Under the pieces are notes generated by a model, which saw nothing but the letters and a program-made list of their open reading frames with translations, searched no databases and had not been told where the DNA came from. 64,000 nucleotides of DNA, taken from assembly GCF_041429785.1 (NCBI RefSeq), contig NZ_CP163423.1, positions 1,860,001 through 1,924,000 on the forward strand, read 5' to 3'. Of this stretch, positions 43,240 through 52,023 are shown piece after piece; the stretch's first letter is position 1; each line of letters opens with the position of its first letter. This stretch comes from Fretibacter rubidus. Lineage in GTDB: Bacteria > Pseudomonadota > Alphaproteobacteria > Caulobacterales > Maricaulaceae. Both the position numbers and the translations under genes were made by a program.

Positions 43240-44478
43240 ATGAGTGATCTTTTCCGCAAAGAAGTGATAGACAAACAGGGGCAGCGCCAATTTGGTGATG
43301 TGTTTCTGTCTGCGCCGCTGAGTTTTTGGACCATCACCGGTCTTATGGCCAGCATTATCGCAGGGCTGATTATCCTTATCACTGTCGGCGATTACACGCG
43401 CAAAGAACGCGTCGTTGGCGTCATCACATCCGATAAAGGATTAGTCAGCGTGGTGCCCATGCAAGGTGGGCGTTATGATAGTGTTTTGGTATCAATCGGC
43501 GATGATGTACGCGCAGGGCAGCCGCTTTTTCAAATTTCATCGGATGCGGGACTAGTCGACGGCACGGTGCCGTCTGCAGCGCTGATGGCTAAAATGAATG
43601 TTGAGAAGGACAATATATTAGAGCATTTGGCCGAGATCCCGTCCCATTACGCTGTATCGAGTAAACGTCTAAAAACGCGCATTGAGGACATGAATGCAGA
43701 AATCGCCCGCATGGACGCGCAAATCGAAGTGCAAAAGCGCGCGATAGAAATTGAAGAAACTATACTTCTTAAAATGCAAAATCTGTTTGAAAGTGAAGCG
43801 GCGTCAGGCCTTGAGGTTTCTAGTCAAGAGAGCCGATATCTTGCGGCCAAACAAAGCCTGAATAACCTGATAAATGCCCGCGAACGGATTACAGCTGATA
43901 TCAATGATATAACCGCGCAGATAGCCTTGCTCCCGCATGAACAAGAGGACGAGGAAAACGGCCTAAAGAGCCGCCTAAACGCGCTAGAGCAAAATATGAT
44001 ACGCACTTCCGCGCAGGGGAAAACTGTTATCTATGCCCCAGTCGCCGGCAAGATCGCATCTGTCACTGCACGGGCCGGACAAAACGTGTCGCTGCAAAAT
44101 CCGTCTTTGACCATACTGCCACAGGGCGGCACGCTTCAAGCGGAGATTTTCGTGCCGACACGGGCAGCAGGCTTCATCAAGCCGGGCCAGACTGTGCGCC
44201 TTTTATATGAGGCCTTTCCCTACCAAAAATTCGGTGTTTACGAAGGCCGCATTACAGAAATATCCAAAACTGTTATTAAAACATCCGACATACCGACAGC
44301 CCCGCAATTGGGCGAAGCCGTGTTTCTTGCCTCTGTTCATTTGGATAAACAAGTCATAACGAAAAATGGCGAGGATTACCCGCTGCAATCGGGCATGATA
44401 TTGTCGGCAGATATTGTTCTAGAGAAGCGCAAAATTTGGGAATGGGCGTTTGAGCCCCTTATTGGGGCCATGCAGTAA
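43240..44478 (+). CDS. HlyD/CvaA-family membrane fusion protein of the peptide exporter
   Basis: A 412-residue periplasmic adaptor for type I secretion. One N-terminal membrane segment (LSFWTITGLMASIIAGLIILITVG) is followed by a biotinyl-lipoyl half (VGVITSDKGLVSVVPMQGG), a long coiled-coil hairpin (residues about 115-255) and the second lipoyl half with PVAGKIASVTARAGQNVS and the beta barrel. It resembles CvaA and CdzA-type adaptors and would link the ABC exporter to a TolC-like outer-membrane channel, which is not encoded here. Its TAA overlaps the ATG of the exporter by one base. ATG 43240 has little Shine-Dalgarno support. Confidence 0.88.
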   Translation: MSDLFRKEVIDKQGQRQFGDVFLSAPLSFWTITGLMASIIAGLIILITVGDYTRKERVVGVITSDKGLVSVVPMQGGRYDSVLVSIGDDVRAGQPLFQISSDAGLVDGTVPSAALMAKMNVEKDNILEHLAEIPSHYAVSSKRLKTRIEDMNAEIARMDAQIEVQKRAIEIEETILLKMQNLFESEAASGLEVSSQESRYLAAKQSLNNLINARERITADINDITAQIALLPHEQEDEENGLKSRLNALEQNMIRTSAQGKTVIYAPVAGKIASVTARAGQNVSLQNPSLTILPQGGTLQAEIFVPTRAAGFIKPGQTVRLLYEAFPYQKFGVYEGRITEISKTVIKTSDIPTAPQLGEAVFLASVHLDKQVITKNGEDYPLQSGMILSADIVLEKRKIWEWAFEPLIGAMQ

Positions 44479-46589
44479 TGGCGACACTTAATTTTTCAGG
44501 GCGAAAGACGCTCCCCGTTATTATGCAAACAGAGGCCACAGAATGCGGCCTTGCGTGCTTGACCATGACGGCGAAATATCATGGCCACGATGTTGATTTA
44601 AATGGCATGCGCCAAAAATTTTCAATCTCGTCCAATGGCGCGTCTCTGGCATCAATTTCTGATTTTGCGGCGCAAATGAATTTTGGCACACGCGCGCTAC
44701 GGCTGGAACTTGGTGATCTAGCGAAGCTGCAAAGCCCTGCCATCTTGCATTGGAATTTAAACCACTTTGTTGTCCTTAAAAAAGTCAAAGGCGATATGGT
44801 CCACATTCATGATCCGGCAACGGGCGTGAAAGTGATGCTATTAAGCGAGGTGTCAGATCATTTCACAGGCGTGGCGCTGGAGCTCTCGCCCGTGCCGGGT
44901 TTTGAGAAACAAACGGCCAAGCGCAAAATGCATCTTTCCGAGCTCTGGAGGCGCTTAGTTGGCCTAAAGCGGGCGATTATTCAGTTAGTTGTTCTATCGC
45001 TGGTACTGCAATTCATTGCGCTGGCGATGCCGTTTTATTTGCAATTAGTCGTCGACGAAGTTGTGGTCAAATTCGACAAATCGCTACTGCTTGTCCTAGC
45101 GCTAGGTTTTGCGGCGCTAACAGTCGTGCAGCAAGTCACAAGCCTGATGCGGGAATGGACGATATTATATTATGGCCATCAGATGTCATTTCAAATGGTG
45201 GGCAATGTCTTCAATCACCTTATAAACTTGCCTGTTCAGTTTTTTGAAAAGCGGCACATTGGTGATATCCTCTCGCGAATGGGGTCTACCGCGCCCATCC
45301 AAAAAGCCCTAACACAAAGCGTTGTGGCGGCCTTAATCGATGGGTTTATGGCGATTATTACGGGCGTAGTTATTTTTATCTACAGCCCCGTTTTAGGCTT
45401 TATCGTGCTAACATCCGTTGCGCTGCTTCTGCTTGTCACAATTGCGTTTTATCCCATACTGCGCCGCAGTCAGGAAAAAATGATTGTTAGCGAAGCCAAA
45501 GAAAATACCCATAAAATAGAGAGTATACGTGCCTTTATTCCTCTAAAACTTTTCGCGGCGCAAAATCAGCGAATGTCGTCATGGCGCAATCTATTTGCCG
45601 ACTACATTAATGACAGCGTCGCCTACGGCAAATACAATCTTATTCTTAAGACGCTGCAGGGATTAATCACTGGTCTTCAGACCGTTTTGATTGTCTATTT
45701 CGGCGCTAAATTTATTATCTCTGGAGATAATGCGTTCACAGTCGGTATGTTGTTTGCCTTCATGGCGTACCGCACAAGCTTTACTACTAGTATTGTATCG
45801 CTGTTTAATACCTTTATTGAATTTCGTCTTCTTAGCCTACATTTAGAGCGGATATCGGATATCGCCCATACGGAGCGTGAATTTCAATCATCGCAACCTG
45901 CTCCAAATTTGGACGGCACTGCGCTTGAAGGATTAGAGATAGGCGAAGCCCCGCCACCGCGCATCGATATCAAAGACCTTCATTTCCGTTATGCCAAATC
46001 TGATCCGCTCGTTTTGGACAGTGTGAACCTGACGATTGAATCGGGTGATTTCATAGCCATTACAGGACCGTCAGGCGGCGGGAAAACAACGTTGCTGAAA
46101 CTCATCTTGGGGCTTTACCCCCCAACAGAGGGAGAAATTTTAATCGATGGGCATGCGCTTAACGACTCCAACCGATCGGCATGGCGCGATAAAATTGGCG
46201 TGGTGATGCAAGATGACCAACTTTTATCAGGAACGCTGGCAGATAATATCGCCTTTTTTTCGCCCGATATGGATATGCAAAAAGTCTACCGCGCCGCACA
46301 TAAGGCTCAGATACATACTGAAATTATGGCGATGCCTATGGGCTATCTGTCCCTTATCGGCGATATGGGATCGGCCCTATCTGGCGGTCAAAAACAGCGC
46401 GTCCTTCTAGCGCGGGCTTTGTATAAAGATCCGCAAGTCCTGCTTTTGGATGAAGGTACAGCCAACCTTGATGCGAAAACGGAAAAAACCATTGTTGACG
46501 TCATTGCCGCTCTCCCTATCACCCGCATCATCGTCGCCCACCGCCAAGAATTCCTGCGCCGCGCGAATAAAAAAATTGTTATTGAATGA
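44478..46589 (+). CDS. Peptidase-containing ABC transporter (C39, CvaB/CdzB-like)
   Basis: A 703-residue bifunctional exporter that cuts double-glycine leaders and moves the mature peptide out. The N-terminal C39 peptidase has Cys23 (TEATECGLACL), His96 (NLNHFVV) and Asp112 (IHDPATG). A six-helix membrane domain follows (residues about 160-440). The ABC domain has Walker A GPSGGGKTT, signature LSGGQKQR, Walker B VLLLDEGTANLD and the switch His in IIVAHR. All catalytic elements are intact, so the exporter is likely functional. It works with the adaptor encoded one base upstream and serves the three leader peptides of this locus. Confidence 0.93.
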   Translation: MATLNFSGRKTLPVIMQTEATECGLACLTMTAKYHGHDVDLNGMRQKFSISSNGASLASISDFAAQMNFGTRALRLELGDLAKLQSPAILHWNLNHFVVLKKVKGDMVHIHDPATGVKVMLLSEVSDHFTGVALELSPVPGFEKQTAKRKMHLSELWRRLVGLKRAIIQLVVLSLVLQFIALAMPFYLQLVVDEVVVKFDKSLLLVLALGFAALTVVQQVTSLMREWTILYYGHQMSFQMVGNVFNHLINLPVQFFEKRHIGDILSRMGSTAPIQKALTQSVVAALIDGFMAIITGVVIFIYSPVLGFIVLTSVALLLLVTIAFYPILRRSQEKMIVSEAKENTHKIESIRAFIPLKLFAAQNQRMSSWRNLFADYINDSVAYGKYNLILKTLQGLITGLQTVLIVYFGAKFIISGDNAFTVGMLFAFMAYRTSFTTSIVSLFNTFIEFRLLSLHLERISDIAHTEREFQSSQPAPNLDGTALEGLEIGEAPPPRIDIKDLHFRYAKSDPLVLDSVNLTIESGDFIAITGPSGGGKTTLLKLILGLYPPTEGEILIDGHALNDSNRSAWRDKIGVVMQDDQLLSGTLADNIAFFSPDMDMQKVYRAAHKAQIHTEIMAMPMGYLSLIGDMGSALSGGQKQRVLLARALYKDPQVLLLDEGTANLDAKTEKTIVDVIAALPITRIIVAHRQEFLRRANKKIVIE

Positions 46590-46745
46590 AACCTCCACGA
46601 AATACAAAACTTTAAAGTTTAGTATTAAATTACACGATTGACTCATAAGGCTGCATGTGTACTGCTGTTTTTGCTAATTGAGGTTGAGCCAATAATAAAG
46701 AATAGCAACCCAACAGCACTTTAAACGCAACACACGGAGGACTTC

Positions 46746-46982
46746 ATGCGTGAACTAAACGAGATTGAAACGACAATGGTTAGCGGCGGTTGTGCATTTG
46801 GACACAGTCACGGCCCATTATTTTATACGCTATCCGCAGCCGAGCAGGCTGAGATTTGTGCAGAGCTGAATGGTCAGCCCAATGGATCTTTCCATATCAG
46901 TGGAATTGGCAACGGGCCTGCTGGCCCGGGCGGTAACGCGCCCCATGGCGCAACGCGTGTAGATGGTCGGACACCGCGTTAA
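46746..46982 (+). CDS. Double-glycine-leader precursor with Cys/His/Gly-rich core
   Basis: A 78-residue precursor with GGAGG 5 bases before the ATG. The leader MRELNEIETTMVSGG matches those of the other two peptides, so it is a likely substrate of the adjacent exporter. The 63-residue core is different: it begins with Cys, contains GHSHGPL, a second Cys 22 residues later, and a Gly/Pro/Asn-rich C terminus (GPAGPGGNAPHG). It has no glycine zipper and no long hydrophobic stretch. It may be a second bacteriocin, a disulfide-bonded microcin, or a secreted metal-binding peptide. No immunity gene follows; a terminator lies 52 bases after its stop. Confidence 0.72.
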   Translation: MRELNEIETTMVSGGCAFGHSHGPLFYTLSAAEQAEICAELNGQPNGSFHISGIGNGPAGPGGNAPHGATRVDGRTPR

Positions 46983-47034
46983 AGCGCTGCTTGTTTGCTT
47001 GTAATCTGAGTATTACATGTGAGACGATGACTTT

Positions 47035-47062
47035 AGCCCTCTGCGTTAATCCGCAGGGGGCT
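47035..47062 (+). terminator. Terminator after the third precursor
   Basis: Arms AGCCCTCTGCG (47035-47045) and CGCAGGGGGCT (47052-47062) pair over 11 positions with one G-U, with a 6-base loop, followed by TTCTC. It probably ends the peptide export operon. Confidence 0.72.
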
Positions 47063-47135
47063 TTCTCATGCATAATCCTTCCTCGTGATATCAGCGCAGC
47101 AATCCCCGCTTGACCCCGCACGCCTTCCCACATAG

Positions 47136-47152
47136 ATGTTACCTTATGACAT
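47136..47152. promoter_or_regulatory. Zur-like inverted repeat over the start of the zinc receptor operon
   Basis: ATGTTA (47136-47141), 5 bases, TGACAT (47147-47152) fits the ATGTTA-N5-TAACAT arrangement of gammaproteobacterial Zur sites with one mismatch. It overlaps the start codon at 47146, upstream of the His-rich TonB receptor. The exact alphaproteobacterial Zur consensus may differ, and only one half is perfect. Confidence 0.4.
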
Positions 47153-47454
47153 TAACCCGCCTATATCGTTTTGCGATTGTTGCACTGGCGTCTCTGTTCT
47201 TTATCGTTCAGAGCACGTCTGTTACTCATGCCGTAAGTTATGATGAGGCGCCGCATGAGCATGATGGGCAGGTCTGTGTTATAGGAGTCGTGTGTGGGCA
47301 GAATGATGTGGCGGTTGTGCCGCTTATCCCGCATACACCCGCCCTCCTAATTATCGCCACCCCCACCGATTATACGGCGCGCCCATACGCTGCGCCGACA
47401 AAGGCTCACATAGCCCGCGCGCCGCCTCCCCGGGGGCCGCCCACACATCTCTAA
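47146..47454 (+). CDS. Small exported protein paired with the zinc receptor
   Basis: A 102-residue protein with a signal peptide (FAIVALASLFFIVQSTSVTHA). The mature part contains DEAPHEHDGQVCVIGVVCGQ, a cluster of His and two Cys that could bind metal, then a Pro/Ala-rich C terminus. Short proteins of this type precede TonB receptors for zinc in several alphaproteobacteria. I do not know a named function. ATG 47146 gives a good signal peptide; a TTG at 47110 would lengthen it. The receptor begins 69 bases downstream and both probably share the Zur-like site. Confidence 0.65.
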   Translation: MTLTRLYRFAIVALASLFFIVQSTSVTHAVSYDEAPHEHDGQVCVIGVVCGQNDVAVVPLIPHTPALLIIATPTDYTARPYAAPTKAHIARAPPPRGPPTHL

Positions 47455-47523
47455 TCCCTATCATCACGCTGTCCCGTAGTTTCTACTGGGTCTTTATGCC
47501 TGCTTATAAAATTAGAGTTTACC

Positions 47524-49686
47524 ATGACAAAGTCATTCCAAGCCCGCGCTGCTGCGGCATCTTTATTGCTATCTGTATCTGCTTTCGCTTTTTCCAATCC
47601 TGCTTTTGCCCAAGATAATACCGAATTCATGGACGAAATCATCGTCACGGGCTCCCCACTGGCACGGTCAGTTGACGAAGCCATTACTGGCGTTTCTATC
47701 CTGTCAGGCGACGAACTCTCAGATCGTCTGGCAAGTACCATTGGCGAGACCTTAAAATCTGAGCCTGGAATATCATCGACCTTCTTTGGCGCGGGGGCAT
47801 CTCGCCCAATCTTGCGCGGCCAAGGTGGGGACCGCGTGCGTGTCCTGACCAATGGCATCGGGTCTATTGATGCCTCATCCGCGTCTCCAGACCACGCCGT
47901 TGCTGTGGAACCGGCCCAAGCTGAGCGTATCGAAGTGCTGCGCGGCGCAGCTTTGCTGCGTTACGGCTCTTCTGGGGCGGGCGGTGTTGTCAATGTCATG
48001 GACGGCCGTATCCCCAATAGCTTGCCGGACGGCATTGCGGATGCCTCTATCCGCGTTGGCGCCAGCAGTGTCGATAATGGATTTGAAACGGCTGCATCAT
48101 TTGATACCGCTTTGGGATCGAATTTCGTGCTGCATCTGGACGGTACATTTAAAGAATCTGAAAACTATGACATTCCCGGTTTCGCCGAAAGCGCGCGACT
48201 TCGCGCCGAAGAGGCCGCCGAGCATGATGATGACCACGACGATGATCATGATGACGACCACGATGACGAACACGAGCATGAGGATGAAGAGGAAGCCTTT
48301 GGCACACTTCCCAATTCACAAACCAAAAGCCATTCCGTTACAGGCGGTCTGTCCTATGTCGGTGATTGGGGCTTCATCGGTTTTGCAGTGCATGATTTCA
48401 GTGCTGATTACGGGGTACCAGGCCACGGCCATGAGCACGGCGAAGAAGATCATGACGAAGATCACGACGAGGATGAAGACCACGATGACGAACACGGGCA
48501 TGAGGATGAAGAAGAGGGTGAGGAAGACGTCACCATCGGCCTTGACCAAACCCGTGTTGATATGAACGGTAGCATCGCCCTGTCAGGTATGTTCGAAGCG
48601 CTACAAATTTTTGGTGGCTATGCAGATTATACCCATACTGAATTTGAAGGCCCCGGCGTTGTCGGCACAGTCTTTACCAATGAGGGATATGAGCTTCGAT
48701 CAGAGCTTATTCAGCGCGAAAACAATGGGTGGAAAGCGGCTTACGGCGCACAGCTTCGCGTGCGTGATTTTGCGGCCATTGGCGAAGAAGCCTTTGTGCC
48801 CCCAACTGAAACACGCCAAATTGGCCTTTATACCTTCCATCAAAAAGAAGTTGGCGACCTTCACCTCGAAGGGGCCGCGCGTTATGAAAGCACACGTCAA
48901 GAAAGCACAACAACCAATGACGAGCAGACCTTTAATTTGTTTAGCCTGTCTGCTGGTGGTGATTACCATCTAACCGATGCCTTACGTGTCGGCGGTAGTG
49001 TTTTCAGAACAGAGCGCGCCCCGTCTACAGAGGAATTGTTTTCCAACGGCCCTCACCTCGCGACAGAGCAATTTGAACTTGGCGACCCAAACCTTGGCAA
49101 AGAAGTTGCCACGGGGTTTGAAGCTGCCATTCGCCACCGCGAAGACGGCCATTTCATCACAGCTAATCTATTCTACACAGATTATGATGACTATATATTT
49201 GAGGCCGAAACGGGTGCAGAGGAAGACGGCTTGCCTGTATTCCAATTCACGGCCGCTGACGCGACCTTCCGCGGATTTGAATTACAAGGCGGTATCGACA
49301 TTGGTGAATGGAACGGATTTACGGTCAAAGCCGACGCCTTGGGCGAATATGTCCGTGCGAAAACGTCAACGGGCAACCTACCCCGCATCCCGCCTTTATC
49401 TGTGTTAGGCGGTATTGAGGCTGTGTCAGATAATCTGTCACTGCGTGCCGAGGTTGATCATTCTGCGTCGCAAAAAGATGTTGCAGAGTTTGAGACAGGC
49501 ACGGATAGTTACACATTGACCAATGCCTTTGCGACATGGTCTGTGCCGTCAGCCCAAGGTGTGAAACTTAGCCTATCAGTGCTAAATATCTTTGACGTTG
49601 ATGCGCGCCAGCATACATCGTTCTTAAAAGACCTCGCCCCGCTGCCGGGCCGCAACGTGCGTGTCTCTGTACGGGCATCTTTCTAG
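47524..49686 (+). CDS. TonB-dependent outer-membrane receptor, ZnuD-like
   Basis: A 720-residue outer-membrane barrel for ligand uptake. It has a signal peptide (LLLSVSAFAFSNPAFA), a TonB box region (MDEIIVTGS), a plug domain (residues about 45-160 with RPILRGQGGDRVRVLTNG) and a C-terminal barrel ending in a beta signal (VRVSVRASF). Two loop segments are packed with His, Asp and Glu (48222-48296 and 48423-48531), as in the ZnuD zinc receptors. This points to zinc, with cadmium, cobalt or copper as alternatives. It follows a small His/Cys exported protein. The repeats within these segments are in frame and coding. Confidence 0.88.
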   Translation: MTKSFQARAAAASLLLSVSAFAFSNPAFAQDNTEFMDEIIVTGSPLARSVDEAITGVSILSGDELSDRLASTIGETLKSEPGISSTFFGAGASRPILRGQGGDRVRVLTNGIGSIDASSASPDHAVAVEPAQAERIEVLRGAALLRYGSSGAGGVVNVMDGRIPNSLPDGIADASIRVGASSVDNGFETAASFDTALGSNFVLHLDGTFKESENYDIPGFAESARLRAEEAAEHDDDHDDDHDDDHDDEHEHEDEEEAFGTLPNSQTKSHSVTGGLSYVGDWGFIGFAVHDFSADYGVPGHGHEHGEEDHDEDHDEDEDHDDEHGHEDEEEGEEDVTIGLDQTRVDMNGSIALSGMFEALQIFGGYADYTHTEFEGPGVVGTVFTNEGYELRSELIQRENNGWKAAYGAQLRVRDFAAIGEEAFVPPTETRQIGLYTFHQKEVGDLHLEGAARYESTRQESTTTNDEQTFNLFSLSAGGDYHLTDALRVGGSVFRTERAPSTEELFSNGPHLATEQFELGDPNLGKEVATGFEAAIRHREDGHFITANLFYTDYDDYIFEAETGAEEDGLPVFQFTAADATFRGFELQGGIDIGEWNGFTVKADALGEYVRAKTSTGNLPRIPPLSVLGGIEAVSDNLSLRAEVDHSASQKDVAEFETGTDSYTLTNAFATWSVPSAQGVKLSLSVLNIFDVDARQHTSFLKDLAPLPGRNVRVSVRASF

Positions 49687-49702
49687 GGCTGTAACGACAA
49701 AA

Positions 49703-49733
49703 ATTCCGTACGGCCTATTGGGCTGTACGGAAT
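49703..49733 (+). terminator. Stem-loop after the TonB receptor
   Basis: Arms ATTCCGTAC (49703-49711) and GTACGGAAT (49725-49733) are perfect, and a shorter inner pair GCC/GGC narrows the loop. It lies 17 bases after the receptor stop. It is followed by AATGAATTTT rather than a clean T-run, so termination is probable but not strong. Confidence 0.55.
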
Positions 49734-49795
49734 AATGAATTTTCAAGATTTTACGTTATAGTTTTATAGGCACCTTAGCGCAGATAAATAAGTCG

Positions 49796-50257
49796 CTAGC
49801 TACACAAATGCGCTTTGACGACCTTGCCGGCTTTACCCATATCGATTCGCCCCGCGTAATCGGTTTTCAAAACACCCATAATCTTGCCCATATCTTTTAG
49901 GCATGTGGCACCAGATGTATCGACAATCTCTTTGATGATATCCTGAACTTCTGCGTCCGATAGAGGCGTCGGCATAAATTCACGGATGATATCCATTTCC
50001 TCATGCTCGCGCGCAGCCAGTTCAGGACGGCCATTATCTTCGTAGGTTTTGGCGCTTTCCTCGCGCTGCTTTAGCATTTTCGCCAGCAAGCTTAGGATTT
50101 CTCCGTCATCAATACCGCCGCAACGATCCTCAGATCGTGCCGCAATATCGCGGTCTTTTATAGCCGCACTGACTAGACGTAGCGTCGATAAACGCACTTT
50201 GTCTTTGCTTTTCATAGCGAGTTTTGTGTGACTCGAAATTTGATCTCTTAAGGCCAT
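49796..50257 (-). CDS. yqeY: GatB/YqeY domain protein
   Basis: A 153-residue helical protein. The YqeY family resembles the C-terminal tRNA-binding part of GatB, and its precise role is unsettled. Typical segments: MALRDQISSHTKLAMKSKDKVRLSTLRLVSAAIKDRDI, EEMDIIREFMPTPLSDAEVQDIIKEIV and the closing KDMGKIMGVLKTDYAGRIDMGKAGKVVKA. ATG 50257 follows GGGA; upstream starts add a hydrophobic segment not found in the family. It is divergent from carA over a 219-base gap. In many alphaproteobacteria it lies directly beside dnaG and carA. Confidence 0.9.
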   Translation of the reverse strand: MALRDQISSHTKLAMKSKDKVRLSTLRLVSAAIKDRDIAARSEDRCGGIDDGEILSLLAKMLKQREESAKTYEDNGRPELAAREHEEMDIIREFMPTPLSDAEVQDIIKEIVDTSGATCLKDMGKIMGVLKTDYAGRIDMGKAGKVVKAHLCS

Positions 50258-50476
50258 GCTTTGTCCCATTACAGCTATCCCTACTGTGTTTAAAGACGAA
50301 AACAGTCGCCCCACGACTGTCGTTATCTGTTTAAATGTAACCACATTACGTAAAATTGTCCATGCAATTAGCATATGGACTAAGATTACCTCTTGCGTCT
50401 GGTTTGTCCCTGACTAAAACGGCGTAACACGACCGCTTTGGTTCAAAGGCGGCGCTTTTAAGGTGAGAGCGCAAAA
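50258..50476. promoter_or_regulatory. Divergent promoter region of yqeY and carA
   Basis: The 219 bases between the two starts hold no gene. An imperfect inverted repeat (GTCCAT 50358-50363, ATGGAC 50375-50380, with ATGC/GCAT inside) could be an operator. Closer to carA, CCGCTTTG (50433-50440) pairs with CAAAGGCGG (50444-50452) with one bulge, followed by CGCTTTT, a weak attenuator-like hairpin. The carA start follows GGTGAGAG. Confidence 0.45.
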
Positions 50477-51646
50477 ATGCAAGACGAAAATACATCGACA
50501 TATAAAACGCCAAAGGGCGCAACTGGTATCCTCGTTCTATCGGACGGGGCTGTTTTTTATGGGCATGGCTGTGGCCTTATCGGGGACGCCGTTGGCGAGG
50601 TGTGTTTTAACACCGCCATGACAGGCTACCAAGAAATATTGACTGACCCGTCCTATGCCGCGCAAATCATCTGTTTCACCTTTCCCCATGTCGGTAACAC
50701 CGGCACCAATGATGAGGACGAAGAGGCGTCGACCACAGCCGCAGAGACTGCCGCACGCGGGGCCATCTTTCGCGCGCCCGTCACAGAGCCGTCAAACTGG
50801 CGCTCGACTGGGCATTTGCACGGCTGGTTAGAGACCCGAAAAATCATAGGTCTGTCGGGCATCGATACGCGTGCCCTGACCGCTTACATTCGCGACAACG
50901 GCATGCCAAATGGCGTCATTGCGCATGCACCCGACGGTGTATTTGATGTCCCTTCCCTGATCGAGAAAGCGCGCAGCTGGAACGGCCTTATCGGCGCTGA
51001 CTTAGCGATTGAAAATATGACAGATAAAAACTTCGATTGGCGTGAAGCCCGCTGGGTTTGGCCCGAAGGATATACTGATAAAGACGGGCTCAAGAAAGTC
51101 GTGTTGATTGATTACGGTGTCAAACGCAATATTTTGCGTAACCTTGTCTCTAATGGCCTGTCTGTCACTGTTGTACCGGGTACAGCCAGCGCGGATGATA
51201 TCCTCGCGCTTAAAGCTGACGGCGTGGTGCTATCTAATGGCCCGGGGGACCCCGCAGCAACAGGTGAATATGCCGTGCCCGTAATCAAGGCGCTAATCGC
51301 AGCCGATATGCCAATTTTGGGGATTTGCTTGGGACACCAAATGCTCGCCACGGCCCTCGGCGGTAAAACGGTGAAAATGGATCAAGGCCACCACGGCGCG
51401 AACCATCCTGTGAAAGACCACACAACCAACAAAGTCGAGATTGTATCGATGAACCACGGATTTGCCGTCGATAGAAACAGCCTACCAGATGATGTTGAAG
51501 AAACACATGTTAGCTTGTTTGACGGCACCAATTGCGGCATCCGCCTGAAGGGTAAACCCGTTTTTTCTGTCCAACACCACCCGGAAGCCAGCCCCGGCCC
51601 GCAAGATAGCTTCTATCTGTTCGAACGTTTCGCTAGCGCACTTTAA
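50477..51646 (+). CDS. carA: Carbamoyl-phosphate synthase small subunit
   Basis: The glutaminase subunit, which supplies ammonia to CarB for arginine and pyrimidine synthesis. The 389-residue protein has an N-terminal CarA-specific domain ([26 protein letters not shown]) and a C-terminal class I amidotransferase with nucleophile Cys284 (LGICLGHQ) and the His368/Glu370 pair ([10 protein letters not shown]). Its last bases overlap those of the convergent doc gene by 4. carB is not adjacent but lies 5.1 kb downstream on the same strand, so each gene must have its own promoter. Confidence 0.96.
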   Translation: MQDENTSTYKTPKGATGILVLSDGAVFYGHGCGLIGDAVGEVCFNTAMTGYQEILTDPSYAAQIICFTFPHVGNTGTNDEDEEASTTAAETAARGAIFRAPVTEPSNWRSTGHLHGWLETRKIIGLSGIDTRALTAYIRDNGMPNGVIAHAPDGVFDVPSLIEKARSWNGLIGADLAIENMTDKNFDWREARWVWPEGYTDKDGLKKVVLIDYGVKRNILRNLVSNGLSVTVVPGTASADDILALKADGVVLSNGPGDPAATGEYAVPVIKALIAADMPILGICLGHQMLATALGGKTVKMDQGHHGANHPVKDHTTNKVEIVSMNHGFAVDRNSLPDDVEETHVSLFDGTNCGIRLKGKPVFSVQHHPEASPGPQDSFYLFERFASAL

Positions 51647-52023
51647 CGAGGTGTGACACGCGTATTATTACGCAGCCACGCATCGAGGTTTTTAAATGTC
51701 ACCTCACCTGTATCAAACAGGCCGTAGAGAAAATCGCCCGTCTGTTTTGAGCCAGCCGTTATGCTGATGCCGTTTACTCGCAAATACACATCAGTCACCA
51801 TAAAAGCCGTGCGTTTATTGCCGTCCACAAAAGGATGGTTCATCAAAAAACTTTCCCAAAGCGCAGCGGCTTCTTCGAGTATATCTTTGTAATAGCCTGT
51901 TTGGGGGCGATATAGGGCCGCTTCGACAAGCCCCATATCGCGCACACCTGGCGCGCCGCCGTAGCGTGCAAGTTGAACGGCATGAAACGCCAGCACGTCA
52001 TCAATGGTCAATGTGACAGACAT
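51643..52023 (-). CDS. Doc/Fic-family toxin (death-on-curing type)
   Basis: A 126-residue toxin of a type II module. The Fic/Doc motif [12 protein letters not shown] supplies the catalytic His and the phosphate-binding Asn-Lys-Arg. The N-terminal [30 protein letters not shown] is typical of the Doc subgroup. Doc phosphorylates EF-Tu, and relatives add AMP to targets. Its start overlaps the stop of the antitoxin gene by one base (TAATG). It is convergent with carA, overlapping it by 4 bases. Confidence 0.88.
   Translation of the reverse strand: MSVTLTIDDVLAFHAVQLARYGGAPGVRDMGLVEAALYRPQTGYYKDILEEAAALWESFLMNHPFVDGNKRTAFMVTDVYLRVNGISITAGSKQTGDFLYGLFDTGEVTFKNLDAWLRNNTRVTPR

Noticed and set aside
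46607-46620. 14-base palindrome AAACTTTAAAGTTT after the exporter gene
   Set aside because: AT-rich and short; no T-tract or known site, so no function is claimed.
41811-46982. Modified RiPP (lanthipeptide, lasso or similar) cluster
   Set aside because: No modification enzymes are encoded; the first core has no Cys and fits an unmodified bacteriocin.
48222-48531. Repeats that could be taken for a tandem DNA repeat or CRISPR
   Set aside because: They are in-frame codons for His/Asp/Glu in receptor loops, without spacers of constant length.
47852-48565. Second frame within the TonB receptor with Met/Thr repeats
   Set aside because: It arises from the His/Asp-coding repeats read in another frame.
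41285-49686. Prophage or transposon carrying the peptide locus
   Set aside because: No integrase, transposase, phage structural gene or flanking repeats were seen.
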